In this document: positions 35,557 through 47,368 of the stretch, one piece after another
Layout: each line of letters opens with the position of its first letter
Numbering within the stretch: the stretch's first letter is position 1
NCBI GenBank assembly: GCA_009823505.1
Contig: VZQC01011955.1
Location: 2,951,068-3,015,067, forward strand
Direction of reading: 5' to 3'
Length of the DNA stretch: 64,000 nucleotides
From: Rhizomys pruinosus
Taxonomy: Eukaryota > Chordata > Mammalia > Rodentia > Spalacidae
Notes under the pieces: model-generated
Database searches by the model: none
What the model was told of the DNA's origin: nothing
What the model saw: only the letters and a program-made list of their open reading frames with translations
Position numbers and translations under genes: made by a program

Positions 35557-35644
35557 TGGTTTAACTTGAATTCTTTGTTGACGGGTCCAGAATTAATATC
35601 AGACACATACCTCGCGCTTTTCTTGGCTCAATTACAACAAGAAG
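35557..35644 (+). CDS. ATXN3: Extra copy of ATXN3 exon 6 (copy C)
   Basis: Third identical copy, 9549 bp after copy B, with intact AG acceptor at 35555-35556 and GTAAAT donor at 35645. It is the copy closest to exon 7 and, in a real triplication, would be the one physically contiguous with the downstream gene. The surrounding copy C is noisy in its SINEs up to about 38.8 kb and clean afterwards, the mirror image of copy A. Inclusion along with another copy would shift the frame and hit a stop. Confidence 0.85.
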
Positions 35645-38484
35645 GTAAATAAAGTCTGAAAATTTTATAGTATTGTCTTTCAAAGAAGCTAAATAAAAAC
35701 TAAATCATTAGATGTGAGTATATAATACTGATTTCAGGTCATGGAAGTGAAATCATCTTTACGTTTTAAGCGGTGAACTTGGGGTTGTTATTGGGTGACA
35801 CAGTTCCACCCCCTAAGTGGAAGCTTCCTTTGTGGCTTTTTTTTTTTTTTAATTTTTTTATTTTTTATTTATTTTATGTTTATGAATGTACTGTCTGCAT
35901 GTAGGTTTTTGTCACCCGAGTCATGCAGTGCCGTGAGGTCAGAAGAGGTGTCGGATTCCCCTGGAACTGGAGTTAAAGACGGTTCTTAGCTGCCATGTGG
36001 GTGCTGGGATAGATCCCGCGGTCCTCTGCAAGAGCAGTCAACACCTTAACCACTAGGCTATCTCTCCAGCCCCTTTGTGCCTTTCTTAAGTAACAGCTCT
36101 TCCTTTCCTGTCCTCCACATCACAGGGCTGAGAGGACAGGTGCATCTTCTTCCTTTTACTCTTTGCTCCTTCCCTCCAACTGTTCTTTCTGTGAACTCCA
36201 GTTCCTTTGAATATATGCCCCTAGATTAAAACTATGCCCTGCCTGTCTGTGAGCCTCTGCCTTTTTTTGTTGGAGGCTTTAGATGATTATCTGTCTCTCT
36301 TTCTGAAATTCTTAGTGATTTCTGCATTAGTAACTAATCCAACACCTTCTGTCCAAGGTCATTCTTCACTCTTGTCTTGCCTCATCAATAACTCTGCGTG
36401 CCTTCAAAGCCTAGTCACCAGCATCCTGTTTGTTTCTTCATTTTTGCCATTCTGACTATTCTTTTTTCTTTTCTTTTTTAAAAATTATTATTTTTTTTTG
36501 TTACTGTCTGCATGTAGGTTGGTGCACCTGTGTTGTGCAGTAACATGCAGAGGTCAGAAGAGGGCGTCGGATTCCCCTGGAACTGGAGTAAAAAGATGTT
36601 CTTAGCCACCATGTGGGTACTGGGGATAGAACCCAGGTCTTCTTGCAAGAGCAGTCCGGCGCTCTTACTGCTGACCCAACTCTACTCCCAGCCCCAATTC
36701 TTTTTTTTTTCTTATGTTGGGTGCCCCCAATGTCTTCAACGCCCTCGGAGGTCAGAAGAGACCATTAGAACCATTGGAACTTGAGTCATGGACAGTTGTT
36801 AGTTGCTAAGTGGATGCTAACTGAACCTGGATCTTCTGCAAATGGAGCCAGTGCCCTTAACCACTGAGCCAGCCCCTCCTAACTATTCTTTAAACTGTAC
36901 CATGAAATCCAGTGCACTCCTTTAAATTCCACAGCACTAAGGATTGGCAGAGGCAGGGGAAATCTAAGTTTGAGCAACCTGGTCTATGTAGTGAGTTCCA
37001 GACTAGGTAGAGCTCTAGTGAGACCCTGTCTCAAAATATAAACTCAGAAGCTCTGCAATGTAGCAAGCTTCCTCTTATAATTTTCCTTTTTCACATTTTT
37101 TTATTACTTTTTTTTAAATTTTGATGTTTGATGTTTTCTTCATGTTGCACGTACAGTGTGTGTGTGCAGATGCTTGCAGAGTCCAGAAGAGGGTTTCAGA
37201 TCCCCTTGAAACTAGTTACGGATGGGTGTTAGCTGCTGTGTGTGGGTGCTGGTTGCTGAACCCTGGGTCCTCTGCAAGAGCATCCCAGTGCTCTTAAACT
37301 CTGAATTGCCATCTCTCCACCCCTGGTTAGTTTCATTTACTATTTGTTTACTGATTCCTCAGCTTCTTCCCCCCTTTTCCTTTTCCTCTATCATACTTAA
37401 CAAAAATCTTGACCATAGGTAAAACCAAATCTTGGCCCTAGCCATTGCTCTAGCACCTGAACATGGGTTAATAGCTAAGTAAAATATATTAGTTGGTTTT
37501 ACTGTAAATATGTGGTTACAGATTTCAAGGGAGCCCTTGGTGTGCTGCCCAGTGTTCCCCCTGGTAATTGGTAAATTCATGTACCCTTCTTGAAGGTGAT
37601 GATGTCACAACTTCCTCCTTAAACTCCTCCCTTCCTTGGGGGCGGAAGATGGCCTAGCGGTTAGGAGCACCGACGCGATCTTACAGAGGACCCGGGTTCA
37701 ATCCCCAGCCACCACATGCCGGCCGAGAACCGTCTGAAACTCCAATTCCAGAGAAAACTCCAGTTTCCAGGGGAATCCGACTCCCCTTCTGAACTCCGCG
37801 GCATTGCATGACACGGGTGCACAAACTTGCATGCAGACAGTACATTTATACGCATACAAAAATAAAAAATAAAATAAAATAAAATAAAAAACTCCCTTCC
37901 TTATACCCTGCTTAGGGCTTTGTTTATAGTCTAACAGCAAATCTGTCAACTTCTGTATCGTCTTGTGTTTTAAGCCTATTAAAATAGATGGCTGTACCCT
38001 ACATCTAAGATCCTTCCTCCTAGTCAGTATACGCTCACTTGCTTTTGGCTTTCTGCCTTCCTAGGTTCATCATTCCTCCCACTTTATTAAAAAACGTCAA
38101 ACCAGGGTGGTGGTGCCACGCCTTTTAATCCTAGCACTTGGGAGGCAGAGGCAGGCGGATCTTTGTGAGTTCAAGGCCACCCTGGTCTACAGAGTGAATT
38201 CCAGGCCAGCTGGGGCTACAGGGAGACCCTGGTCTCGAAAAGAACAAAAAAAAATAAATAAACAAAATAAAAAAATAAAAAAACAATGTCTGTGGGGTCA
38301 GAGAGATGGCTCAGTGGTTAAAGAGTGTTTGGCTGCTCTTTAGGAGGATTGGAATTCACTTTCCAGCACTCACGTCAGGATGCTTACAACCTGTAATTCC
38401 CATTCCAGCTCCAGGGGACGTGACACCCCTCTTCTGCCCTCTGGGGCACCCATTTATACACCTGGTCAATACGTTCTCATATTT

Positions 38485-38486
<2 letters not shown>

Positions 38487-38543
<57 letters not shown>

Positions 38544-38559
38544 TTTTTTTTTTTTTTTT

Positions 38560-38609
<50 letters not shown>

Positions 38610-38717
38610 TTTTTTTTTTTTTTTTTGTTTTTTTTTATTTTTTTTTTTTTTTTTTTTTTTTTGTTTTTTTTTTTTTTTTTTGTTTGTTTTTTTTTTTTGT
38701 TTTTTTTTTTTTTTTTT

Positions 38718-38748
<31 letters not shown>

Positions 38749-38776
38749 TTGTTTTTTTTTTTTTTTTTTTTTTTTT
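38487..38776. repeat. T-rich low-complexity run, about 290 bp
   Basis: Almost pure T with single scattered G and A bases at irregular spacing. Copy A has about 47 T and copy B about 50 at the same place. It is the tail of the nested reverse B2 (38777-39008). Confidence 0.9.
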
Positions 38777-39207
38777 GTTAATTTAGCTGTGTATGAATGT
38801 ACTCTGTCTGCATGCAGGGTCCCTGTGCAACCCGTGTCGTGCAATGGCCGCGGAGGTCAGAAGAGGGTCTCGGATTCCCCTGGAACTGGAGTTCTCCTGG
38901 AATTGGAGTTTCAGACGGTTCTTAGCCGCCATGTGGGTGCTGGGGATCGAACCCGGGTCCTCTGCAAGAGCGTCGGTGCTCTTAACCGCTAGGCTATCTC
39001 TCCAGCCCCACGTTCTCTATTTTCTTCTCTCCTCTCTCGCACATACAAATTTGGTTCCCAGCACCCACATGGTATCTAACCACCATCTGTAACTCCAGTT
39101 CCATCTGACTTTCATTTGATCTCTGCGGGCATAGCATGACACAATGCACCTACCAACATGCAGGGAATACACTCATACACATAAAAAAATTAAAAAATAA
39201 GGGGCTG

Positions 39208-39690
39208 GAGAGATGGCTCAGCAGTTAAGAGCACTGACTGCTCTTGCACAGGACCCTAGTTTGATTCCCAGCACCCACATGGGGGCTAACAAATCTATAT
39301 CTCCACTTCTGGGGCATCAGACACCCTCTTCTAACCTCTGTGGGCATTGCATGATACCGGTGTACTTACATATCTGCAGGCAGTACACTCATACACATTA
39401 AAAAAATAAAATATTAAGCCGGGCATGGTGGCACACACCTTTAATCCTGGCACTCAGGAGGCAGAGGCAGGTGGATCTCTGAGCCAGCTGGGGCTGCAGA
39501 GAGACCCTGTCTCAAAAAGACTAAAATATTTTAAAAAATAAGAATAGGCTGGCATGATGGCATACTCCTTTAATCCCAGCACTCAGGAGGCAGAGGCAAG
39601 TGGATCTCTGTGAGTTCGAGGCCAGCCTGGTCTACACAGTGAGTTCCTGGACAGCTGGAGGAAGACCGTGTCTCAAAAAGACAGAGAAAG
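39208..39690 (+). mobile_element. B2 and two B1 SINEs (clean copy C versions)
   Basis: Forward B2 39202-39400, B1 39416-39530, B1 39546-39690. The B2 head here reads gagatggctcagcagttaag with a normal ctgctcttgca section, unlike copies A and B. Confidence 0.8.
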
Positions 39691-42652
39691 GAAAAAAAAA
39701 AGCCTCTCAACTCTGAGACACTCTAGTTGCCTTCCATTTTTTAATTTTCCCTTAGAATTATCTCTAATATGCTGTCTCCTGTTCTTGGACTCATTTCAGT
39801 CAAGTCATTGTAACCAGCAGGTCACTGACTGTCCCTCTTCTTGCTATCACCAATGATTCCGACATTGCTAGGGCCAGGATTCAATTCCTGGTCCTCTCTT
39901 TATTTGAGATGGTAGTTGATTATATCTTTGTCTAAACAGAACAAAAGAAACTTCTTGTAATCAAATGTCAAACAAATATAAAAGGAGAGAAAATTAATCC
40001 GCTGATCTCCTGGGCAGCCTGCTTACTTCCGAGATCTTAACGTTTCCTCTGTAGGTATTTTCATGATGAAGTCTTTTAAATGGTGGCGCATGCCTTTAAT
40101 CCTAGCACTTGGGAGGCAGAGGCAGGCGGATCTTTGTAAGTTCAAGGTCAGCCTGGTCTACAGAGCGAATTCCAGGACAGCTGGGGCGACAGGGAGACCC
40201 TGTCTCAAAAAGACCAAAAAAAAAAAAAAAAAAAAGTGAATGTATATAAAATACTCTAGCCGTACTTGAAATTTTTAACCATAGTGCTTATTGTGTTTTG
40301 TGATTATGTGTCTTAACCCCAGGCCTGAGCATGTGCCAGGCAAGGACTCTGCCTCTCACCTGTCCCCCTAGCTGGCCAACCACAGTGGTTTACTAACACG
40401 AAATAACATCTGTGTACCTCATGACTCAGATGATTTCTTTTTCAGTGCAGTCTGAATGCAGATAAGGTTTAGTAGTTGTACCGGGTTAATGTGTTTCCCA
40501 AGTCTACCTATATGATTTTTATCTTTATTTTTTCCCTTGATTTATTTATGTTTTCTTATTTTTTATTTTTTTATGTGTATGAATGTACTGTCTGCATGTA
40601 GGTCTGTGCACCCATGTTGTAATGCCGAGAGGAGGTCAGATTCCCCTGGACTGGAGTCAAAGACGGTTCTCAGCCGCCATGTGGGTGCTGGGGATCGATC
40701 CTGGGTCCTCTGCAAGAGCAGTTGGCGCTCTTAACCGCTAGGCCATTTCTCCAGCCCATTTATGTTTTTGTAGGAGAAGAAAATAGGTCATTCTTCCTCT
40801 TTCCTACACCCTGGTCTTTGCTCTTTGTACCTGTTTTCTTATGACCCCTGGATGCACTGGTGACTGGTGCTAGTCTGTGGATATTTCACCAGACTCAGGC
40901 TGATATGGAGATGGTGGATGTCACAGCTGAAGTGGCACTTGATATCTGCTTATCTTTTTGTGATCTTCAGGGTTTTTTTTAATTAATTTTTAATCTTTTT
41001 TATTATTTTTTTATGTGTATGAATGTACTGTCTGCATGTAGGTTTGTGCACCCGTGTCCTGCAGTGCCGCGGAGATCAGAAGAGGGTGTTGGATTCCCCT
41101 GGAACTGGAGTTAAAGATGGTTCTTAGCCACCATGTGGGTGCTGGGAATCGAACCCAGGTCCTCTGCAAGAGCAGTCGGCGCTCTTAACCACTGAGCCAT
41201 CTCTTCAGCCCCTATTTATTATTTTTTATGTGTATGAGTGTACTGTCTACATGTAGGTTGGTGCACCCGTGTCATGCAATGCCCTGGAGGTCAGAAGAGG
41301 GCATCGGATTACCCTGGAACTGGAGTTAAAGATGGTTCTTAGCCACCATGTGGGTGCTGGGAATTGAACCCGGGTCCTCTGCAAGAGCAGTTGGTGGTCT
41401 TAACCGCTGAGCCATCTCTCCAGCCCCAATCTTGGAGTTTATTAATGAACAGTGCCTAAATCCCTTATTTCCTTAAAGATTACAAAATGACGTTACATTA
41501 CCTTAGTGTCTTTGTATCTCACCAGCTGCTCCTTTGAGGTTCCTTTGTGGATTATCTTATTTTTTCTAATCTCTTGACTGTTGGAATGGTCCAGCTTCTG
41601 TTCTTATACAGTTTAATTATGTATCATTTCATTGTTTAAATCACATCCTTAAGATCTATATGCCGACAATTCCCAGAGTTTTGTCTTTAACATCTGTCCT
41701 GAGCTCTAATCCTGACTTTGTTAGCTTTACCTGGAAGTCCAGGAAGATTTCAAATCAAATATGTCCACAAAAGACAGAGTTGTGGCTGGGGGTGGTGGCA
41801 CACGCCTTTAATCCCAGCACTCAGGAGGCAGAGGCTGGCAGATCTCAGTGAGTTCAAGGCCAGCCTGGTCTACAGAGTGAATTCCAGGCCAGCTGGGACT
41901 AAAGGGAGACCCCGTCTCAAAAATACCAAAAAAACAACAACAACAAAAGACACTTGTTATGGTTGTTGTTTGTTTGAGTTTGTTTTGCTTGCTTATACAT
42001 GCTTTCTCTCAGGTTTCCTTTTTTTTTTTTCTTTTGGTCTTTTTGAGACAGGGTCTCCCTGTATCTCTGGCTGTCCTGGAACTCACTCTGTAGACCAGGC
42101 TGGCCTTGAACTCACCGAGATCCGCCTGCCTCTGCCTCCCAAGTGCTAGGATTAAAGGCATGTGCCACCACGCCCAGTCAGGTTTCCATTTCTTAAGGAT
42201 CATTCTTCCTGTAATAGCTGACAGAGTGCTTTTATAAAAATCTAATGGATATCATGTTGCATGCTTACTTCATCAGTTAGTGTCTTCAGAATAAATTCCA
42301 AAGTTGTGAATAAAATCTGAAATTAGTAGGCTAGAGAGATGGCTGAGCAGTTGAGAGCACTGGATGCTCTTGTAGAGGACTCTTCATTTCCCAGCAACCA
42401 CATAGTGGCTAACAACCACCTGTATCTCCAGTTCCAGGGGGATCTGACGCCCTCTTCATACCTCTTTGGGCACTGCACAACACAGGTGTCCTTACCTGTA
42501 GGCAATACACTTACAGACATAAAATAAAAATATTTTAAAAGATAAATGTTAAACATTCTTTTTTATGTGAACAACCCACTTGATCATGATTTCTTTGATC
42601 TTTAAGAAAATCAGCAGTAAAAAAAACTTTAGATTGGAATTAATTATAACCA

Positions 42653-43375
42653 ATGTTTACTCAGTTTCTGTGTAGAGCATGCAGCTGGGAAAACCCAGGC
42701 TTTCTAGGTTCATGTTTATTAAAAATGCCATTCAAAACATGGGGCAGGTGTTTGGCATCTTGCCTAGATCTGGGGCACTGGCTTCCCAGCTCCTGTTTTC
42801 AGTTGGAATGGCTCTGTATGTGGGGCAGGAGTCAGGGTGGGGGGGCCACCATTTCCATAGGTGCTTTATTGATCCTTGTTACCAGTCAGTAGACAAGCTA
42901 ACCAAATATGTTTTCACACCAGCCCTGTGAAGAAGGCTCCTTTATCAATGATAAAAGAAACCAATGAAGACAGATGGCCAAAACAATTGACAGATGCCAT
43001 GCCACTGGGAAGTGGCAGAGCTAGTATTAAACACAGGGAGTCAATTCTAGATCCTTAACCTCTACCCACCTGCACACTACTGCTCAGTGAGTAGCCAAGC
43101 TGGTCTGGCTCTGCCCTTGGAGAACCCTTATAGGCAATATATTGCTGTTTTCTCATAGTCACTGAGTCTCGAAGATGGGGAAAGTAAGGCTCAAGAGTTA
43201 CTGTTCATGTCCTAGAATCCCCTGCTAGTTCATGGGAGAATCATGTAAACCCAGATGTTTCTGTATTTTCAATTTACATTTTTCCTATTATACCATTTCC
43301 TTTCTGTCTGCTATCAGTTCAAATCAATTTTGAATCTCTTACTAGTTGTTTTAGTTTATTTTTGCCTCTTTTTAG
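42653..43375. other. Single-copy end of intron 6
   Basis: No SINE or other recognisable element; a short G-run lies at 42838-42845. The pyrimidine-rich tract before exon 7 is at 43350-43373. Confidence 0.7.
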
Positions 43376-43508
43376 GTTATTCTATATTTGTTGTTAAGGG
43401 TGATCTGCCAGATTGTGAAGCTGACCAACTTTTGCAGATGATCAAAGTCCAGCAGATGCATCGACCAAAACTTATTGGAGAAGAATTAGCACAACTGAAA
43501 GAACAGAG
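43376..43508 (+). CDS. ATXN3: ATXN3 exon 7 (end of Josephin domain and linker)
   Basis: 133 bp. The first two bases complete Gly159, followed by residues 160-202 beginning YSIFVVKGDLPDCEADQLLQ and ending AQLKEQ, then two bases of Arg203. The first part closes the Josephin domain (about residues 1-182 in the family) and the rest is the start of the flexible linker. The acceptor AG is at 43374-43375 after a T-rich tract and the donor GTATAA starts at 43509. Single copy, clean sequence, in a stretch with no SINE for about 700 bp upstream. Confidence 0.96.
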
Positions 43509-43579
43509 GTATAAATCAAGCCTATAGTATGGAATGTATGATACAGTGTGCCATTACAAGAATTAAATTTCCTTGCTTA

Positions 43580-43797
43580 CATTTTTTAAGATTTATTTTT
43601 GTTTATCTGTGTCTGTGTCTTTGTGTGTGCCGTGTGCATGCAGGTGCCTGCAGAGACCAGAAGAAGGGATCAGATCCCTTGGAACTGTAGTTACAGATGG
43701 TTGTGAGTCACCTGATAAGGGTGCTGGGAACTGAATGCAGGTCCTCTGGAAGAGCAGCAAGTACTATTAACTGCTGAGCCTTTCCCTCCAGCCCCGC
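43580..43797 (-). mobile_element. Old B2-family SINE
   Basis: Reverse element with gtgtgcatgcaggtgcctgc and a clear gagcctttccctccagccc end. An ID-like scrap follows at 43865-43935. Confidence 0.75.
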
Positions 43798-44039
43798 TTA
43801 CATTTAATGTATGATCATTGTACCATTGGTGATTCCTTTTTAGACTTTTTTTATTTTATGAATTTCTATTTATGGTGCTGAGAATCAGACCCTTTCATAC
43901 CAGGCAAGTCTACCATTGAACTATTTCTAAATCCCATTTTTATTTGTTTATTAAACATTTTATTGTATTGTATGGGCTCATTTTGATGTGGCATACAAGA
44001 CCTTCCTCTGCATGTATTTTTATTTTAAACATTTATTCT

Positions 44040-44575
44040 TAGACGATTTCATATATAGATATTATGATCATATTTACCCCCCCATGACCTCTTCTCCCCC
44101 TTTCTCTGAACCCCTTCGTCTTTGCAACAGACACCTCCTACTTGCATGTCTCTTTTGAGTTTAATTAGGGTTGGTTGCCATGAGCATGGGTCTAGTGTTA
44201 TTTATGGAGCCTGGGGGACTTACCAGTGGCTACACCTCTGAAGAACAATGACTCCCCCTCCTTCAGCAGCTGTAAACTGCCAGAAAGCTTCTCAGTGGGT
44301 CGGGCCCTCATGAACCCTTCCCTCATTCATGCAGGAATATTGATGGCCAGATTTCATGTGGGTAACCATAGCTGCCATGAGTTCATGCCATGTCCAGAAG
44401 GCAGCGTTTCACAGCTCCTCCTCACTAATCTCTTGCTCTTACATTCTTTCTACCCCTCCTTCTATGGTGTTCCTTCTGTCTTAGAGGGCTTGTCAGCACT
44501 TTTGACAGTTAGGAGTTTCCGAATTAACTGCTGTCCACTACAAAAAAACTTTTCTGACCAACGTTGAGAACAGCA
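44040..44575 (+). mobile_element. LINE-1 3' UTR remnant (Lx-like)
   Basis: The stretch from cccccatgacctcttctccc through tttaattagggttggttgcc, gagcatgggtctagtgttat, cttaccagtggctacacctc and gaaggcagcgtttcacagct is the recognisable 3' UTR region of old rodent LINE-1 elements. No ORF2 remains. A B1 begins directly after it. Family assignment is from memory of the consensus. Confidence 0.65.
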
Positions 44576-44577
44576 CT

Positions 44578-44722
44578 AAGCAGGGCATGGTGGTGCACGC
44601 CTTTAATCCCAGCACTTGGGAGGCAGAGGCAGATGGAGCTCTGTGAGTTCAAGGCCAGCCTGGTCTACAGAGTGAGTTCTTGGCCAGCTGGGGCTATAGG
44701 GAGACCCTGACTCAAAAAAGAA
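44578..44722 (+). mobile_element. B1 SINE
   Basis: Forward B1 starting agcagggcatggtggtgcac, inserted at the end of the LINE-1 remnant. Confidence 0.88.
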
Positions 44723-44883
44723 TAGCACTAAACATGTGTGTCTAAAGCTATCTAGCAAGCATTTGTAATAGGTTCCTGGAGGGCCTGTGACCTCCCCAGC
44801 TGTGGGCTTTTGACCAGGTGCATGGTGCCAGGCGTGAATTCCTTTCTGTGGAGCAGGACTCAAATCTAGTGGTTGGTTGCTGA

Positions 44884-45035
44884 GAGTGATGCCACATGCC
44901 TTTAATTCCAGAATTTAGGAGGCAGAGGCAGGTGGATCTCTATGAGATTGAGGCCAGCCTGCTCTACTTAGCAAGTTCTAGGTAAGCTGGGGCTATAGGG
45001 AGACCCTGTCTCAAAAAACAAATAGAAAAAAAAGC
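44884..45035 (+). mobile_element. Old B1 SINE
   Basis: Diverged forward B1 ending gaccctgtctcaaaaaac. Confidence 0.75.
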
Positions 45036-45354
45036 ATAAACAAAAGAAGTGGTTGTTTGTCTAGTAATTGTCATGTCACTACTGCAAGTGGACACATCTT
45101 ATCTGTCAGGACAGTATTCTAGAATGCGGGCTCTAGGTAAGACTGGACAATTTTTCTCCTCCAATGGCCTGCATAGGGCCCTCCAGCGCTGTGAAAGCTA
45201 ACATCAGGGAGGAAACTTCTAGCTCGGCTCCACCTCGACTTCTCTGAATTCTGCAGTGAAAGGGTGCAGTGCTAAAATCCCCAATTCAGTCTTACCGTTT
45301 ATTTCTGGTGGGCATCCAAGAGCAGTGGCAGTAGTCTATATTGTTTTGTGGGGA

Positions 45355-45480
45355 CTTCTGCCATTCTTTGAAATAGGGTCTCAAGTAGCTCAGGCTGGCC
45401 TCAGACTCACTGTATGGCCAACTTGAACTTCCGATTCTTCTCTCTCCATCTCCCAAGTGCTAGGATTACAATTGTGTGTC
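45355..45480 (-). mobile_element. Old B1 SINE, with an ID-like SINE at 45490-45575
   Basis: Reverse B1 body (aatagggtctcaagtagctc), then ggggattgaactcaagggtt and ctgtatctccagaccc of a reversed ID-like element. Confidence 0.55.
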
Positions 45481-45684
45481 ACCATGCTGTTTTATGTACA
45501 GCTCTGGGGATTGAACTCAAGGGTTTGTGCATGTTAGGCAAACATTCCACCTACTGTGCTGTATCTCCAGACCCCTACCCGTTTAAAATAATTTTCATTT
45601 GCAGTGTTTGGATTCAAATCTATATTTTGTGCATATACTGTACCACCAAGCTATGTCCTAGTGCCCCTCCCCATCTTTTATTAT

Positions 45685-45696
45685 TTGTTTGTTTGT

Positions 45697-45743
<47 letters not shown>

Positions 45744-45745
45744 TA
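45685..45745. repeat. (TTTA)n microsatellite
   Basis: About fourteen TTTA units that form the tail of the adjacent reverse B1. Confidence 0.93.
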
Positions 45746-45894
45746 TATTTGGTCTTTTTCAAGACAGGGTCTCCCTGTAGCCCCAGCTGGCCTGGAACTC
45801 GCTCTGTAGACCATGCTGGCCTTGAACTCACAAAGATCCGCCTGCCTCTGCCTCCCGAGTGCTAGGATTAAAGGCTGTGCCACCACACCTGGCC
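45746..45894 (-). mobile_element. B1 SINE with target duplication
   Basis: Reverse B1; cccctccccatctttta occurs at 45664 and 45893. Confidence 0.9.
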
Positions 45895-46213
45895 CCTCCC
45901 CATCTTTTAAAATGAGATTTGGGTCTCACTAAATGAGACCTTGTCCTCTTCCTACCTTAGCCTTCCAAGTAGCTGAGACTCACAGACATAGGCCACTCAC
46001 TGTTCCTAGTTAGGATATGTTTTAGCAAAGTTTATAGAATCAACTTTTTGAATTATGTAAGTGTATTAGTTTGGATTCACATTGCAGCAGTCTTTGTGTT
46101 ACCAGAGCCTAGATGTTAGGAAATACTTCTTTTAAATCTTTAGTTTACAGTGTCATTATGTTGTGTTCACAATTGAAGACCAGGCTGCAGTTATTGTGCT
46201 TTTTGTTCTTTAG

Positions 46214-46380
46214 TATCCTTAAAGCAGATCTGGAACGAGTCCTAGAAGCCAGTGATGGTCCAGGAATGTTTGATGAGGATGAGGAAGATTTACAGAGGGC
46301 TCTGGCTCTGAGTCGTCAGGAAGTTGACATGGAGGATGAAGAAGCAGATCTCCGCAGGGCCATTCAGCTCAGTATACAAG
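46214..46380 (+). CDS. ATXN3: ATXN3 exon 8 (UIM1 and UIM2)
   Basis: 167 bp. The first base completes Arg203, then residues 204-258, then the first base of Gly259. Two tandem ubiquitin-interacting motifs are visible: DEDEEDLQRALALSRQE (about 223-239) and DEEADLRRAIQLSIQ (about 244-258), each with the acidic patch, the central Ala and the closing Ser typical of UIMs. These bind polyubiquitin and help determine chain preference (family knowledge). The acceptor AG is at 46212-46213. The donor is GTGTCA at 46381, weaker than the other donors of the gene. Confidence 0.96.
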
Positions 46381-46389
46381 GTGTCAACA

Positions 46390-47300
46390 TTTTCATGTAT
46401 ACTTTAGTCATTTTTGAAGAATCAGTTCAGTTTGTTTCATTTTTCTGAATAATACACTGTTAGAAAGTCTTTGAAAATTACCGCAGAAGCAATAGCTCTA
46501 AACAGCGTTTTAAAATTTTGTTGATTATAAATTACTTTTATAGTCTGTTTTAGGGCTGCATGTCATGTATTTAATAGAAGTAGAATTAATAATTTTGCTT
46601 CTGGTTATGTTATTTGACTATAATACTAACATAATTAATATAACAATTAATTGAGATTAATCTTTTTAGTGGTCAAATGGCCCTTACACAGTCCAGTTAT
46701 TTTATAAATGCATACCATTGAATATCTAGCACTTATGGTTGTACACTTTAAGGCTGAATGAAGCCCACTTATGGAGGGGGCCCATCTTTTTCATTGATGT
46801 AAGCCCATCAATAGAGAGTGAAGATATAGCCTCTTGGGAATGAAGGCAAAGAAAAATGGTGGACATTTCAAAGCTATTTACTACAATGTGTGAAGTGCTT
46901 TATTTTTATAAATTTGTTCTAATCTAATTCATATGAATTTGCTTCTAGTTCTCCTGAGATTGCTTATCACCTGAATTCCTTAACTGTCTTCAGTGTAATT
47001 GGGGTTCCATGAACATAGCGTTCCTGCTCTCCTGGGTTTTTCACACTTTCAGACCTATTTCAGTCCTCATGTGCGTGCTGTCCCGTTTTTGATCATCAGT
47101 CCTACAGGGTTAGTGCAGTAATGCAGAGAACACCATCTCACCATTGTACTTCACAGTTGATGTACAGTCCGTGATTGGTACAGTTATTGGTGAGAACTTG
47201 GAAGTTGTATCACCTAGATTTTGAGGATGGACAAGGAGTGTGTGCTTGTTTCATGATCATCCATCTTTGATTGCACTGAGGAATACCCTGCCTTCAGAGG
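46390..47300. other. Intron 8, no recognised feature
   Basis: AT-rich single-copy sequence without SINEs. Confidence 0.65.
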
Positions 47301-47368
47301 TGTGGGTGCATTTTTTAGTACGTTAAAGAGTGCACACATGTGGTCCTTTGCAAGAGCAGTCAGTGTTG

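Larger units (their letters stand above)
30514..42650 (+). repeat. Large direct repeat, copy C
   Basis: Third copy, starting inside a B2 remnant equivalent to position 11404 and running without a break into single-copy intron 6. It is noisy in SINEs from its start to about 38.8 kb and clean thereafter. It contains the third exon 6 and a 290-bp T-rich run that is only about 47 bases in copy A. Confidence 0.9.

Noticed and set aside
38306..38992. A 228-residue open frame rich in phenylalanine
   Set aside because: It is the T-rich run plus flanking B2 sequence and depends on an unreliable homopolymer.
11404..42650. A biological tandem amplification of part of ATXN3 as an adaptive event
   Set aside because: Possible in principle, but the SINE-limited errors, truncated middle copy, chimeric joins and frame-breaking exon order all favour an assembly artefact.
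11404..42650. Regularly spaced repeats suggesting an array such as CRISPR
   Set aside because: The repeats are dispersed SINEs and a kilobase-scale duplication in a mammalian intron; no short uniform repeat-spacer pattern exists.
44226..44567. A 113-residue open frame
   Set aside because: It lies in the non-coding 3' UTR remnant of a LINE-1.
46113..46448. A separate small gene encoding an acidic protein
   Set aside because: It is exon 8 of ATXN3 read with flanking intron at both ends.
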